From Saprospiraceae bacterium (GTDB lineage: Bacteria; Bacteroidota; Bacteroidia; Chitinophagales; Saprospiraceae), in the NCBI GenBank assembly GCA_016710585.1, contig JADJVN010000012.1, forward strand, positions 1 to 64,000: a stretch of 64,000 nt of DNA, given 5' to 3'. Both the position numbers and the translations under genes were made by a program. Below the pieces are notes generated by a model. It was not told the DNA's origin and searched no databases. It worked only from the letters and a program-made list of their open reading frames with translations. Of this stretch, positions 55,894-63,933 are shown one piece after another. The number at the start of each line of letters is the position of its first letter. The first letter of the stretch is position 1.

Positions 55894-56127
55894 TTATTTG
55901 ATTGCCTCCAAAATTTCTTTTTCGCTAGGAACCCTTCCTTTTATTTTAACAACTTCATCAACGACCACTGCAGGAGTGGAAAGAATATTATACTCCATGA
56001 TCAACTGAATATCCTCGACTTTTTCAACAACTGCATCGATTCCATTTTTTGCAATGACCTCCTTTACAAGCTGTTCTGTTTGTTTGCATTTCGCACAACC
56101 AGTTCCTAAAATTTTAATGATCTGCAT
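55894..56127 (-). CDS. Small thioredoxin-like protein
   Basis: A 77-aa protein of the small redox-active disulfide group (TM0996/MTH895-like): IIKILGTGCAKCKQTEQLVKEV with the C-x2-C site and the cis-Pro block NILSTPAVVVDEVVKIKGRVP. It may reduce ArsC or deliver arsenite. It lies between arsR and acr3 with operators just upstream. Confidence 0.87.
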   Translation of the reverse strand: MQIIKILGTGCAKCKQTEQLVKEVIAKNGIDAVVEKVEDIQLIMEYNILSTPAVVVDEVVKIKGRVPSEKEILEAIK

Positions 56128-56140
56128 ATAAAAGTAATTG

Positions 56141-56175
56141 TTCGCAAATATACGAACATTCGTTTAAATACGAAT
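56141..56175 (-). promoter_or_regulatory. ArsR-type operators between arsR and trx
   Basis: TTCGCAAATATACGAA (56141-56156) is a TTCG-N8-CGAA palindrome, followed at once by ATTCGTTTAAATACGAAT (56158-56175), ATTCG-N8-CGAAT. On the minus strand the first includes TATATTTG, a -7 box match. A third site is upstream of arsR at 56554. So the operon seems to have an internal controlled promoter as well. Confidence 0.6.
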
Positions 56176-56180
56176 AATAA

Positions 56181-56525
56181 TTAACAAATATTTATTAAAC
56201 TGCTTTTGGCGGCTTTCGGGCTTTTGACTTCACTGAAAAAAACTGAAAAAAGTTGTTTTGCATGCTTCCAATTTTCTTTATTGATACAATACTTTACAGT
56301 TGGTGGGGTAATGTCACCTTGTATCAAACCCGCATTTTTTAATTCGTTGAGATGTTGAGAAAGTGTTGACTTCGCTATAGGCAATTCTTCTGCCATATCA
56401 CCGTGATAACAGCAAGCCTTCGAACTGAGTAATTGCAAAATAGCTATACGTGTTGGATTTCCTAAAGCCTTTGCAATCCTAGCGATTTGTTCTTGTTCCT
56501 CTGTATAGTAAATAGATTTTGGCAT
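56181..56525 (-). CDS. arsR: ArsR-family winged-helix repressor
   Basis: A 114-aa metalloregulator: ARIAKALGNPTRIAILQLLSS, the metal-binding C-C pair in SKACCYHGDMAEELPIAKSTLSQHLNELKNAGLI, and a C-terminal helix HAKQLFSVFF. As(III) binding by the Cys pair releases DNA in studied members. It heads the ars operon and is flanked by TTCG-N8-CGAA operators. Confidence 0.9.
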   Translation of the reverse strand: MPKSIYYTEEQEQIARIAKALGNPTRIAILQLLSSKACCYHGDMAEELPIAKSTLSQHLNELKNAGLIQGDITPPTVKYCINKENWKHAKQLFSVFFSEVKSPKAAKSSLINIC

Positions 56526-56553
56526 GATGGCACGTATGAATTAAATTATATTG

Positions 56554-56569
56554 TTCGCAAAAATACGAA
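56554..56569 (-). promoter_or_regulatory. ArsR-type operator upstream of arsR
   Basis: TTCGCAAAAATACGAA, 29 nt before the arsR ATG, nearly identical to 56141-56156. On the minus strand it contains TATTTTTG, a -7 box match, so repressor and polymerase would compete. Confidence 0.6.
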
Positions 56570-56680
56570 TAAAAATAAAGTCATGAGAAAATAAATTCAA
56601 ATTTGTTGTAAAAAATCTAGTACAAATAAATTATCAAGACAAAGATAAAGCAAATTGTTCTTTTTTAACAATAGAATCAA

Positions 56681-57442
56681 TTAGCCCTTCAAGCTAACAA
56701 TATGTTCATGCATCTCCTTTGCAGACTGATATCCCAGTTTGTACAGCTCATCTGATTTCTTAGTGTCAAATATGCCATAAGATCCTATATCTTTGGGTTC
56801 AATATAGAGATCACAAACTTCTATTTTATGATTGACATTACTATTAATAGCGGTTTGTACTGTTCGCTTCAACAATGCAGCAATATTCATCTCTCCAACT
56901 ATTTTACTAATAGGACTGATATTGATTCCTATGATTTTGTCACATTTTCCTTCAATAATATCAACCGGAAAATTATTAAGAATGCCACCATCAGATAGAT
57001 AGGAATGATTGTAATATAGAGGTTGGAATACTAGTGGAAAAGAACATGAAGCTCTCACAGCAATATCGATTGGCCCATCATTGAAGACTAAAAGATTTGA
57101 TTCTGATAGGTTTGTTGAAACAATGTAGGAAGGAATCTTAAGTTTCTCAATAGAATTATGTGGAATGTATTTTAATATAAAGTCCTTTAAAGTATTGGTA
57201 GGAAATATTCCAGCTTTCGCACCAAGACCTCTTATGCTATTTGCAAATTTTATGGATCTGCCCATTTTAAAAAGTTCCTCAGGTTCGTATCCTTCAGCTA
57301 TCATTACACCAACCAATGAGCCTACGCTTGTGCCAGAAATCACTGAAGGTGTAATGCCCTGCTCAAATAAATATTGCAATACCCCTAGATGAGCAAAGCC
57401 TCTAAATCCGCCACCAGACAATGCAATTCCAATTTTCTGCAT
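56681..57442 (-). CDS. Patatin-like phospholipase
   Basis: A 253-aa cytoplasmic/peripheral lipase of the patatin (RssA-like) type: oxyanion loop GIALSGGGFRGFAHLGVL, nucleophile in ISGTSVGSLVG (G-x-S-x-G), and the catalytic Asp in YLSDGGILNNFPVDI (DGG). A Ser-Asp dyad hydrolyses acyl esters. The protein is the short single-domain form. It is a single gene with no partners. Confidence 0.9.
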   Translation of the reverse strand: MQKIGIALSGGGFRGFAHLGVLQYLFEQGITPSVISGTSVGSLVGVMIAEGYEPEELFKMGRSIKFANSIRGLGAKAGIFPTNTLKDFILKYIPHNSIEKLKIPSYIVSTNLSESNLLVFNDGPIDIAVRASCSFPLVFQPLYYNHSYLSDGGILNNFPVDIIEGKCDKIIGINISPISKIVGEMNIAALLKRTVQTAINSNVNHKIEVCDLYIEPKDIGSYGIFDTKKSDELYKLGYQSAKEMHEHIVSLKG

Positions 57443-58346
57443 ACCTCAATTATTTAGTATTATTATAGATTAGAATATCCAATAAAAATATTAGCATACT
57501 GATACTAATTATAAAGAGAACTCGCGTCGGATGGATTTTCATTTTAATAGTTTTATTCATGCTCTTTAATACTCAAAGCAACAGATGGACATTTAGATAT
57601 TGCATCAATTATTCGTATTTCACTGATCTGATTTTATGGCCTTGAATGAATTGTCTCAACTTTACTCAGATCATTTATTTTCCGAGAAGTCGAGCTTTAG
57701 ACCCAATTTCTGACCTTATTTTTCATTCTTCCAAAATTTCAGAACTTAGATGATACACGGCTTAAGCGCAATCTCCACATATCTTAATCGTTTTTAGTTC
57801 AAAAATGTTTTCCTATCGATTTTTCTGTGCCTATTATTTTGACAATAGGCTATTTGTCGACTACCAAATTTGTTCCACCATTTGCATTCACCTCTAGGTG
57901 CCAAAATGAAGCTAAATTTCACGTGGTATATTGCTCCATATGTTGTTTTTCCATATATAAATACTATTTAAGAAATTCTATAAAATGTTTAAGCCTAGAA
58001 GCCTCCTTCAAAGAAGAAGCTTGAAAATGATCAAAATTGCATATTCTTAAAAAATTGCCATTTATAATCAAATTCATTAAAAATATCGAGACCAATATTT
58101 GTTTCGAATTCATAATGGATAGCCCATAAAAAACATCTAATTATTAGATTTTCTTTATTAAAATTCTGTTTGTTAAAAATTTTGTCATTTTTCGATTAAT
58201 CTAAAATTTACATCCTCTTTTTTTTTGTATAAAATAATGTCATTATTATTAAAATATATCGAATGAAATCTGTAAATTTACCTAGAAAGAAAAAACATTC
58301 AAAATGGGTTCTTTCGTATAATTTAAGTATAAAATTGTTAAAGTTT
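57443..58346. other. Long gene-poor stretch with a ferredoxin-like remnant
   Basis: About 900 nt without a supported gene. On the minus strand 57553-57630 reads EIRIIDAISKCPSVALSIKE before a stop, like the C-terminal end (I-x2-CPSGALS) of divergent single-cluster 4Fe-4S proteins. The preceding part is broken by stops, so this is a remnant. The open frame at 57827-58024 on the plus strand shows no family features. The rest is AT-rich. Confidence 0.35.
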
Positions 58347-58826
58347 ATGATAAAGAAAGTTCAAGGAGATATCCTATTGAGTAAAGCGGATGCCATAGCG
58401 CACGGCGTTGCCCCTTTGGATCATTTTGACAGCGGGCTAGCTGCTCACGTGCGTGAAGATTACCCTTCACTTTATAAAGATTTCAGACATTATTGTCAGA
58501 CCTATCATCCAAAACCAGGAAGTGTATGGTTATGGCAAGGGATCAATCACAAAAAGATCTTCAATCTTATGACTCAGGAACCAGCAGAACATAATTCTGG
58601 TCATCCTGGGAAGGCGAGTTTGCACAATCTAAGACATTGTCTTAAAGAATTGGCACATCAGGTTGAGCAAAACAATATCCAAAGCATCGCTTTGCCTAAA
58701 ATAGCTACTGGTGTAGGTGGTCTGGATTGGAAAGATGTGGAGCCGATCATAGAGGAGCATTTTGCACAGAGCAAAATACCTGTCTATGTTTACGACAAAT
58801 ATGTAAAAGGTCAAGCGGCAGAATAA
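58347..58826 (+). CDS. Macro-domain protein
   Basis: A macro-domain ADP-ribose-binding protein. The frame opens at 58263, but the domain starts at MIKKVQGDILLSKADAIAHG, so I set the start at 58347 (159 aa). Seen: GDILLSKADAIAHGVAPLDHFDSGLA (loop 1 region, read in two parts), then KIFNLMTQEPAEH and the end block SIALPKIATGVGGLDWKDVEPII. The AHGVA form resembles the TARG1/ALC1-like branch more than the usual VNAAN; the Asp used by TARG1 near the GxG seems to be Gly here. Deacylation or ADP-ribosyl removal is possible but not shown. A TerB-like gene follows 80 nt later. Confidence 0.82.
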   Translation: MIKKVQGDILLSKADAIAHGVAPLDHFDSGLAAHVREDYPSLYKDFRHYCQTYHPKPGSVWLWQGINHKKIFNLMTQEPAEHNSGHPGKASLHNLRHCLKELAHQVEQNNIQSIALPKIATGVGGLDWKDVEPIIEEHFAQSKIPVYVYDKYVKGQAAE

Positions 58827-58906
58827 GACCGTACACTCGTTTCCATTATTTTTAAAATCTTTACCAATATAGTGTAGAATGGTTCGCACTATAATAAAAA
58901 ACTTTT

Positions 58907-59311
58907 ATGAAGAAATCAGAGTCTTTTTTTGAGAAAATAGCTTACTTATTTTATGCTGTAGCAGATGCAGATGGGTCAGTCCATCCAGATGAGTTTGCGC
59001 ATCTACATCAAGAGATTATTTCTTTCTGGAAGAAAACCGACCAGTCAGCACATGATTTTGATACCGATGGCGGTATTGAAGTTGAAGCGGTATTTGAATG
59101 GCTGGAAGAAGAAGGTTATAGGGCTGAGGATGCTCTGTCAGATTTCAAAATCTATGCTGAAGAGCATCCTTACTTTTTTGATGCTGCGACCAATGAATTA
59201 CTTCTGCACACTTGCAGAGAAATTGCCTTTAATTTCAAAAAAATAAATAAATCCGAAGCTAAAATGCTTGAGGATATCGAACAGTTTTTGGGAGGGATTT
59301 CCGGAAAGTAA
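58907..59311 (+). CDS. TerB-like domain protein
   Basis: A 134-aa helical protein with the TerB-like opening FFEKIAYLFYAVADADGSVHPDEF, where DADGSVHPDE is the family's acidic metal-binding-like stretch. Later helices: EAVFEWLEEEGYRAEDALSDF and REIAFNFKKINKSEAKMLEDIEQFL. Function is unclear; TerB relatives are linked to membrane stress and tellurite response. Same strand as the macro-domain gene, 80 nt apart, may be one unit. Confidence 0.72.
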   Translation: MKKSESFFEKIAYLFYAVADADGSVHPDEFAHLHQEIISFWKKTDQSAHDFDTDGGIEVEAVFEWLEEEGYRAEDALSDFKIYAEEHPYFFDAATNELLLHTCREIAFNFKKINKSEAKMLEDIEQFLGGISGK

Positions 59312-59337
59312 ATTCATGATATGCATTTATTATTATG

Positions 59338-59405
59338 AAGCATTTTTTACGGGCTTCATGTTCAAGATCGTCTTCATGCTAAGTACTTCGTACCACTCGA
59401 ATGCA
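59338..59405 (-). repeat. Junction repeat S, copy 1
   Basis: AAGCATTTTTTACGGGCTTC, then CATGTTCAAGATCGTCTTCA and AAGTACTTCGTACCACTCGA. A close copy lies at 61435-61500 (AAGCATTTTTTATCGGCTTC ... GTACTTCGTAACGC). It sits beyond the 3' end of the TM gene at 59644. Confidence 0.65.
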
Positions 59406-59586
59406 TAGTTATTGTGCAAAGTTTATTTTTTATCATTTGAAATATAAATACTGCCTTTTCCAATTCCAATCATTTTAATCTCTTGTTCAATTTACAATAT
59501 ATCCATATTTTATCTATAAATATTTTTTGAGTTTAGGTTTTTTTTAAATTTAGCTTTACGGTTTATGAAGATTAGCTTTCCACAGC

Positions 59587-59620
59587 ATCTTTTTCTTTGG
59601 GTTTTCTTCTATATGGCTAT
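59587..59620 (-). repeat. Junction repeat T, copy 1
   Basis: ATCTTTTTCTTTGGGTTTTC then TTCTATATGGCTA. Copy 2 is at 60370-60400 (CTTTTTCTTTGGGCTTTCTT then CTATAGGGCT). Both lie just past the stop of a minus-strand gene (24 nt each). Confidence 0.65.
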
Positions 59621-59643
59621 TTGGTATAGGGCTTTTTTTACTA

Positions 59644-60213
59644 TCATGTTTCAATGGTATTCTTGTTACTTGTCATTCGATATTCTTTACTCCACAGTCT
59701 GTATAAGAAATAAAATAATGATAGTAGAATAAGACCATAAATAACATACAATGGTCTGCCTACAATTTCTCTAAATGTGTTGTAAAATGTGAGCTTATAG
59801 AATTGGCTAATATTGTGAAATGTCGCTAAAAAACTTGCAACAATTGCAACTCTGATAAGAACATAGCCTGAATGTGCCAAAAATGTCGTCTTGTTTTTGG
59901 GCGCTTTGTAAAAGACTTCGAAAAACCGTCCCTTCTTGTTAAAATATTGTTCTGAAACAAAATCAGTTAGTTTGTTTGATGATGTTTCTCGTGGCGCTTT
60001 ATACTTAAATGAATAGAAATAGAAAGCATAAATAATTAGTCCAAAAATAATAATATTAGCAATAATGAAACCTGTCCACCCGAACCCCAAAAATTTATAT
60101 AGTGGACTTGTCTCACTTGTTGGATCATTAAAAAACCAAAGACTTGTTGAGTAAAAGTCGCAAGCTCTTGCAAAGAGAAGAATAATTGTCAAAATGAAGA
60201 ATTTAATTTTCAT
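59644..60213 (-). CDS. Membrane protein of unknown function, 189 aa
   Basis: A membrane protein with a short N-terminal hydrophobic segment (FFILTIILLFARACDFY) that may be a signal anchor, then TM helices FIIANIIIFGLIIYAFYFYS, YVLIRVAIVASFLATFHNI and PLYVIYGLILLSLFYFLYRL. FYSTSLWFFNDPTSETSPLY resembles a loop seen in DUF5658-like small membrane proteins, but this is weak. It is a single-gene unit between junction repeats T/S and R. Confidence 0.6.
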   Translation of the reverse strand: MKIKFFILTIILLFARACDFYSTSLWFFNDPTSETSPLYKFLGFGWTGFIIANIIIFGLIIYAFYFYSFKYKAPRETSSNKLTDFVSEQYFNKKGRFFEVFYKAPKNKTTFLAHSGYVLIRVAIVASFLATFHNISQFYKLTFYNTFREIVGRPLYVIYGLILLSLFYFLYRLWSKEYRMTSNKNTIET

Positions 60214-60263
60214 ATATTAATTTCTATTTACTTCTAAGTTGTCGTTACAAAATGCCACATAAT

Positions 60264-60326
60264 ACAAAGAAAAATTGATGCCCAAAGAAATCTTCCTCTA
60301 AGTGAATCTAAACGCATCAACTTTAT
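60264..60326 (-). repeat. Junction repeat R, copy 4 (short)
   Basis: ACAAAGAAAAATTGATGCCC, AAATCTTCCTCTAAGTGAAT and ACGCATCAACTTT. Inverted arms TTGATGC (60275-60281) and GCATCAA (60314-60320). Only the first part of R is present. It lies upstream of the membrane-protein gene. Confidence 0.65.
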
Positions 60327-60369
60327 TTATTTATCTTTATTTGTTTATTAATATTCATTTTCTATCGCG

Positions 60370-60400
60370 TCTTTTTCTTTGGGCTTTCTTCTATAGGGCT
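60370..60400 (-). repeat. Junction repeat T, copy 2
   Basis: CTTTTTCTTTGGGCTTTCTT then CTATAGGGCT, 24 nt past the stop of the cyclase gene, followed on the minus strand by R copy 4. Confidence 0.6.
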
Positions 60401-60423
60401 AAATGTTGTGGCAGTGTTTTTTG

Positions 60424-61125
60424 TCAGCCTTTGTGTTCAAATATTGCTACTGCTCTTACTGGTGAGCCTGTCCCACCTCTAATTTTTAGTGGCAAAGCAA
60501 TGAAACGAAAACGTCCTCTGTCAATTAATTTGTAAAGGTTGACCATATTTTCATAATGGGTAAATCCCAATTCTCCACAAATTTGATGAACCTCTTTATT
60601 TGAAACTTTGGGAACTCCTGGCGACATTGTTTCTACACCAAATGCAGAAATTTCTTTTTCGCCGAACCAACGTGCTGTCGCTCTTGAAATGCCAGGACCA
60701 TTACTCCAATTTTCAGTTCCAAAATATTTTCTATAATGGTCTGTGTACAACAAAACCGTATCTCCTTTTTCCACTTTAACATTTGTTTTGTTACAAGCTT
60801 CTTCAATTTCATCGGGTTCTATAAGTTCTTTCAAATTTTTATGCGAAAAATCCAAACATATTCCGCTGGTATAAAACATTGATAGTGGCATCTTTTCAAT
60901 AGATTGGCCCACGAATTGTCTGCCCATATGGTTTAAAGCATCTACGTGAGTCCCTGTATGTTCGCCTAATTCCAACTTGTAAACACTTGGTGTAATCGTT
61001 GTCGGATTAGTTATATCATCCCATTGTTCATGCGTTGCATGGATACTTATTTTAACATCAGGTAGTCCGTTAAATACTGGCATTCCTGAATATATTTCTT
61101 GACTGAGGTCAATTATTTCTGTCAT
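60424..61125 (-). CDS. Cyclase-family protein (kynurenine formamidase-like)
   Basis: A 233-aa metal-dependent hydrolase of the KynB/cyclase fold: opening IIDLSQEIYSGMPVFNGLPD, metal motif LGEHTGTHVDALNHM (H-x-G-T-H-x-D), and GPGISRATARWFGEKEISAFGVETMSPG, then late LPLKIRGGTGSPVRAVA. Members hydrolyse N-formylkynurenine or similar amides. Without kynurenine genes nearby the substrate stays open. It is a one-gene unit between junction repeats. Confidence 0.88.
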   Translation of the reverse strand: MTEIIDLSQEIYSGMPVFNGLPDVKISIHATHEQWDDITNPTTITPSVYKLELGEHTGTHVDALNHMGRQFVGQSIEKMPLSMFYTSGICLDFSHKNLKELIEPDEIEEACNKTNVKVEKGDTVLLYTDHYRKYFGTENWSNGPGISRATARWFGEKEISAFGVETMSPGVPKVSNKEVHQICGELGFTHYENMVNLYKLIDRGRFRFIALPLKIRGGTGSPVRAVAIFEHKG

Positions 61126-61164
61126 TTTTGTTGTCTATGTTTCGTTCTAAGCATTATCGCCAAC

Positions 61165-61310
61165 ACAAAGGAAAGTTGATGCCCAAAAAATCTTCCCAGA
61201 CAGTAATTCTGGAGATAAAGCTTAGGTCTTTGTGAACCATATTCCTATGGTTGCGCACATGATACTTTTTTCTGTAAAAATAGGAATTTAGATTTAATTA
61301 TGCAATAGTG
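61165..61310 (-). repeat. Junction repeat R, copy 2
   Basis: ACAAAGGAAAGTTGATGCCC, AAAATCTTCCCAGACAG, then AGTCTTTGTGA-like and CATATTCCTATGGTTG, AAAAATAGGAATTTAG, ATGCAATAGTG. The right arm GCATCAAC is missing here. It lies upstream of the cyclase gene. Confidence 0.65.
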
Positions 61311-61434
61311 TTGTCGGCTAAAATTTGAAATTTAAGTAGTAGTCATAAAATTTGTGTTCGATTGATGTCATTGAATAAAGTACTATCATGGCTTTGTTCC
61401 AAATTTGTCACCGTTTAGCCCTGAAAGGCTTATT

Positions 61435-61500
61435 AAGCATTTTTTATCGGCTTCATGTTAAACATTGTCTTCATGCATTGTACTTCGTAACGCAGGACTG
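61435..61500 (-). repeat. Junction repeat S, copy 2
   Basis: AAGCATTTTTTATCGGCTTC, ATGTTAAACATTGTCTTCAT and GTACTTCGTAACGC. It lies past the 3' end of the HupE-like gene. Bases 61311-61434 hold no gene I can support. Confidence 0.65.
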
Positions 61501-61544
61501 CTGAGTTATTAGCGGAAGTTTTTTTTCTATCATCTTAATCTCAT

Positions 61545-62619
61545 TTAGAGTCTTTGAAATGTAAGTAATAATGCAAATGTGCCAATAGAAAAAGAAACTG
61601 TTATCATAAAGTATGTCTGATACCAAGATTCATTTCGAATCCATTTTGCTAGAAAATAATATAAGCCAAAGATTATGAATACTTGAGCAAGTTCTACTCC
61701 AATATTAAAAGCCAATAAAGCATTTATAGTTAATTTGGTAGGTATTTGCAAAGTTAAAAAGGCATTGGCAAAACCGAGTCCATGAACTAGACCAAATAAG
61801 AATATTAAAACTAATCTGGAATGATTTATCCTAGGATAAAAAATATTTTGAAAAGCCATTAAAAAAATAGAAAAGGCAATAAGTGGTTCTATAATAGTTG
61901 CGTTTGGAACTAAATACCCTAGCCCTGTTAATATCAGAGTTATTGAATGTGCTAAAGTGAACATACTTGCTTGTATTACACTTGATTTTAAATTGGAATT
62001 TAAAAAAAATAAAGCTAAAATAAATAGTATATGATCTAAGCCCAAAGGCAAAACATGCCTAAAACCCTCTTTGGCAAATTGATAAAAAGATTTAAAATAA
62101 TTGCCCATTGATTTGCTTAAATAAATGGTTTGTTTGGGTTCGTTTTTGTTTAAAATTACATCAAACATTTCTTTATCTATAATTACTGTTGCCATATTCA
62201 CTTGATTTGGATAAACATCTAGCAAACAAGTATTTTCAATTTCCAGATAATCAGGTTTTTTTATCAAATTTTCTAATTCCAAAATAGCTTCAAAATGGGA
62301 ACCCAGATTCACGATGCCTTTCCCTAATATAATAGTTCCATTTTTTTGAATTCACATTAATATGTTTTTTTACATATTTAATAAATACCTCTTTCCAAAG
62401 TATATCATCTTTGAAATTATATTTTAATTCAGGATTTTCATTTTCTAAACTTGCAATTATCCCAACTTGGTCAAACGATAAAATAGCGTACCACTTTTGA
62501 GTAGCACTATCCATTCTAATTACCATTTTTGAAACAGTAGGGTTATGGGCAAAACAAATTTGGGGCAATAGAAAAATTATTACCCCAAATATTATAATTG
62601 TTTTTTGAATACATTTCAT
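61545..62619 (-). pseudogene. HupE/UreJ-like membrane protein, frameshifted
   Basis: Two overlapping frames join into one protein. The first (62290-62619) has a signal peptide (IIIFGVIIFLLPQICFAHN) and a soluble N-terminal domain. The second (61545-62312) carries the HupE/UreJ membrane part: LPLGLDHILFILALFFLNSN, SIIL-type HSITLILTGLGYLVPN, LVLIFLFGLVHGLGFANAFL. The T-run 62341-62347 has one base too many: with six T the frame reads NSKNGTIILGKGIVNLGSHF, 1074 nt in all (357 aa). HupE proteins move nickel in known cases, though in Bacteroidota the metal is often unclear. It follows the YHYH lipoprotein by 3 nt, one operon. Confidence 0.8.
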
Positions 62620-62622
62620 AGA

Positions 62623-63579
62623 CTAAGGGATTGCATAAACGCCTGTAAGTCCTCCTGTGATATAATTTCCATTTTCGTGATAATGATAACCCAAGGTTCC
62701 ATAGGTATGCCCTTGTCTTGCATCTAATCCACTTACTACTGTGCCATCTGGCTCGGTTGCGTTTGTATAGATAGGATAGCCGTCTAGGGCATATCCTAAT
62801 ATTTTTGTTGTTGTATTACTAATATTCCAAGCTCTGTGGTAGTGATAATCAAACCCAAATCCAACGTGTCCACCTTTTTCATCAAATGGAGCAATGTTTT
62901 GATAGCTCATAATTCTATCGGTAGGCTCAGGTGGAAAAAGCATTATTCCGTTTAAAGCTATTGCAAGCCCTGGTAAACCAGCTGGTACAACACCACCAGG
63001 ATTGTTCATTGGGCTACTTGCTTTTTTAGGAAATTTAGGAATATAAACCATTGTGCTTTGTTCTTTTGGTGTAGGAGCTACACACCTGTTAATTACACCA
63101 TTTGCAGTAGCTTGTGCCAATGTCCAATTACCAACTTCTTGTGTGGCTACTTTTTGAAAATCGGCATCGGTAGAGCAAATTCTTACATTGCCATTATTGT
63201 CCACAATATCCCAACCTTTAGTTTCTAAATAATTTAGATATGTTGCATCTACAGCAGTAGCACCAAGCGTGGGATCAACCCAAACCCCAACACTTTGAGA
63301 AGTATTTGTAGGGCAATAAGGTCCCATTGCGTGGTCTGGAGCTATTGATTTTATCTTTATGGCATAGCAAACACCCGAAGAGCCATCACTCATTGTTTTG
63401 GTAACTTCGTTTATAGAAATTATACTCGTCATATTAAAAAGCGAAGTATCTATAACTTGTGTTGTCGAAGCGGTAGTTATATTATTATCTTTACTGCAAC
63501 CTGCCAAAGCACTTATTAAAACAAATATGCCTATAGCTAATCTACTAATTTGAAAATTTTTGCAATTCTTATAATTCAT
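62623..63579 (-). CDS. YHYH-domain lipoprotein
   Basis: A 318-aa lipoprotein (IGIFVLISALAGCSKDNN, lipobox Cys28). The C-terminal part is the YHYH domain: FDYHYHRAWN, then KILGYALDGYPIYTNATEPD and HTYGTLGYHYHENGNYITGG. The His clusters and the order 'GYALDGYPIY...YHYH' are diagnostic; metal binding is likely but unproven. It lies in one operon with the HupE-like gene, which fits a metal-handling pair. Confidence 0.85.
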   Translation of the reverse strand: MNYKNCKNFQISRLAIGIFVLISALAGCSKDNNITTASTTQVIDTSLFNMTSIISINEVTKTMSDGSSGVCYAIKIKSIAPDHAMGPYCPTNTSQSVGVWVDPTLGATAVDATYLNYLETKGWDIVDNNGNVRICSTDADFQKVATQEVGNWTLAQATANGVINRCVAPTPKEQSTMVYIPKFPKKASSPMNNPGGVVPAGLPGLAIALNGIMLFPPEPTDRIMSYQNIAPFDEKGGHVGFGFDYHYHRAWNISNTTTKILGYALDGYPIYTNATEPDGTVVSGLDARQGHTYGTLGYHYHENGNYITGGLTGVYAIP

Positions 63580-63676
63580 TTGAATATTTGTGATAAAGTA
63601 GAATTACTTCACCTTTTATAGTTAGACGACAAATTTTAATTTTCCCTGCGGTGCCTTGGTAAAAATTCCGCTAAGA

Positions 63677-63933
63677 CAAAGGAAAGTTGATGCATAAAGA
63701 AATCTTCCCAAACAGCGAATCTCCTTGCATCAACTATGCAAGTTGAACAAAGCCGGAGTCCGGAGTGGAGATAAGGCTAAAGTCTTTGTGAGTCATATTC
63801 CAGTAGGTTGGGTGTATGATATTTTTTCTGTAAAATAGGAATTTGAATTTAGATGTACAATAGCCTTGCCTTGAAATTTCAATTTTAGGAGCTTGAATGG
63901 AATTATAGCAAAAAGCCCTTTTAGTTTTTATCG
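63677..63933 (-). repeat. Junction repeat R, copy 3
   Basis: ACAAAGGAAAGTTGATGCAT, AAATCTTCCCAAACAGCGAA, with arms GTTGATGCA (63688-63696) and TGCATCAAC (63726-63734). It continues through GTCTTTGTGAGTCATATTCC, AAAATAGGAATTTGAATTTA and ends AAAAAGCCCTTTTAGTTTTT. The order matches copy 1 (5644-6012). Open frames over it are not genes. Confidence 0.7.

Noticed and set aside
57827..58024. 65-aa frame on the plus strand
   Set aside because: No family, no promoter or ribosome site, and composition like the surrounding non-coding DNA.
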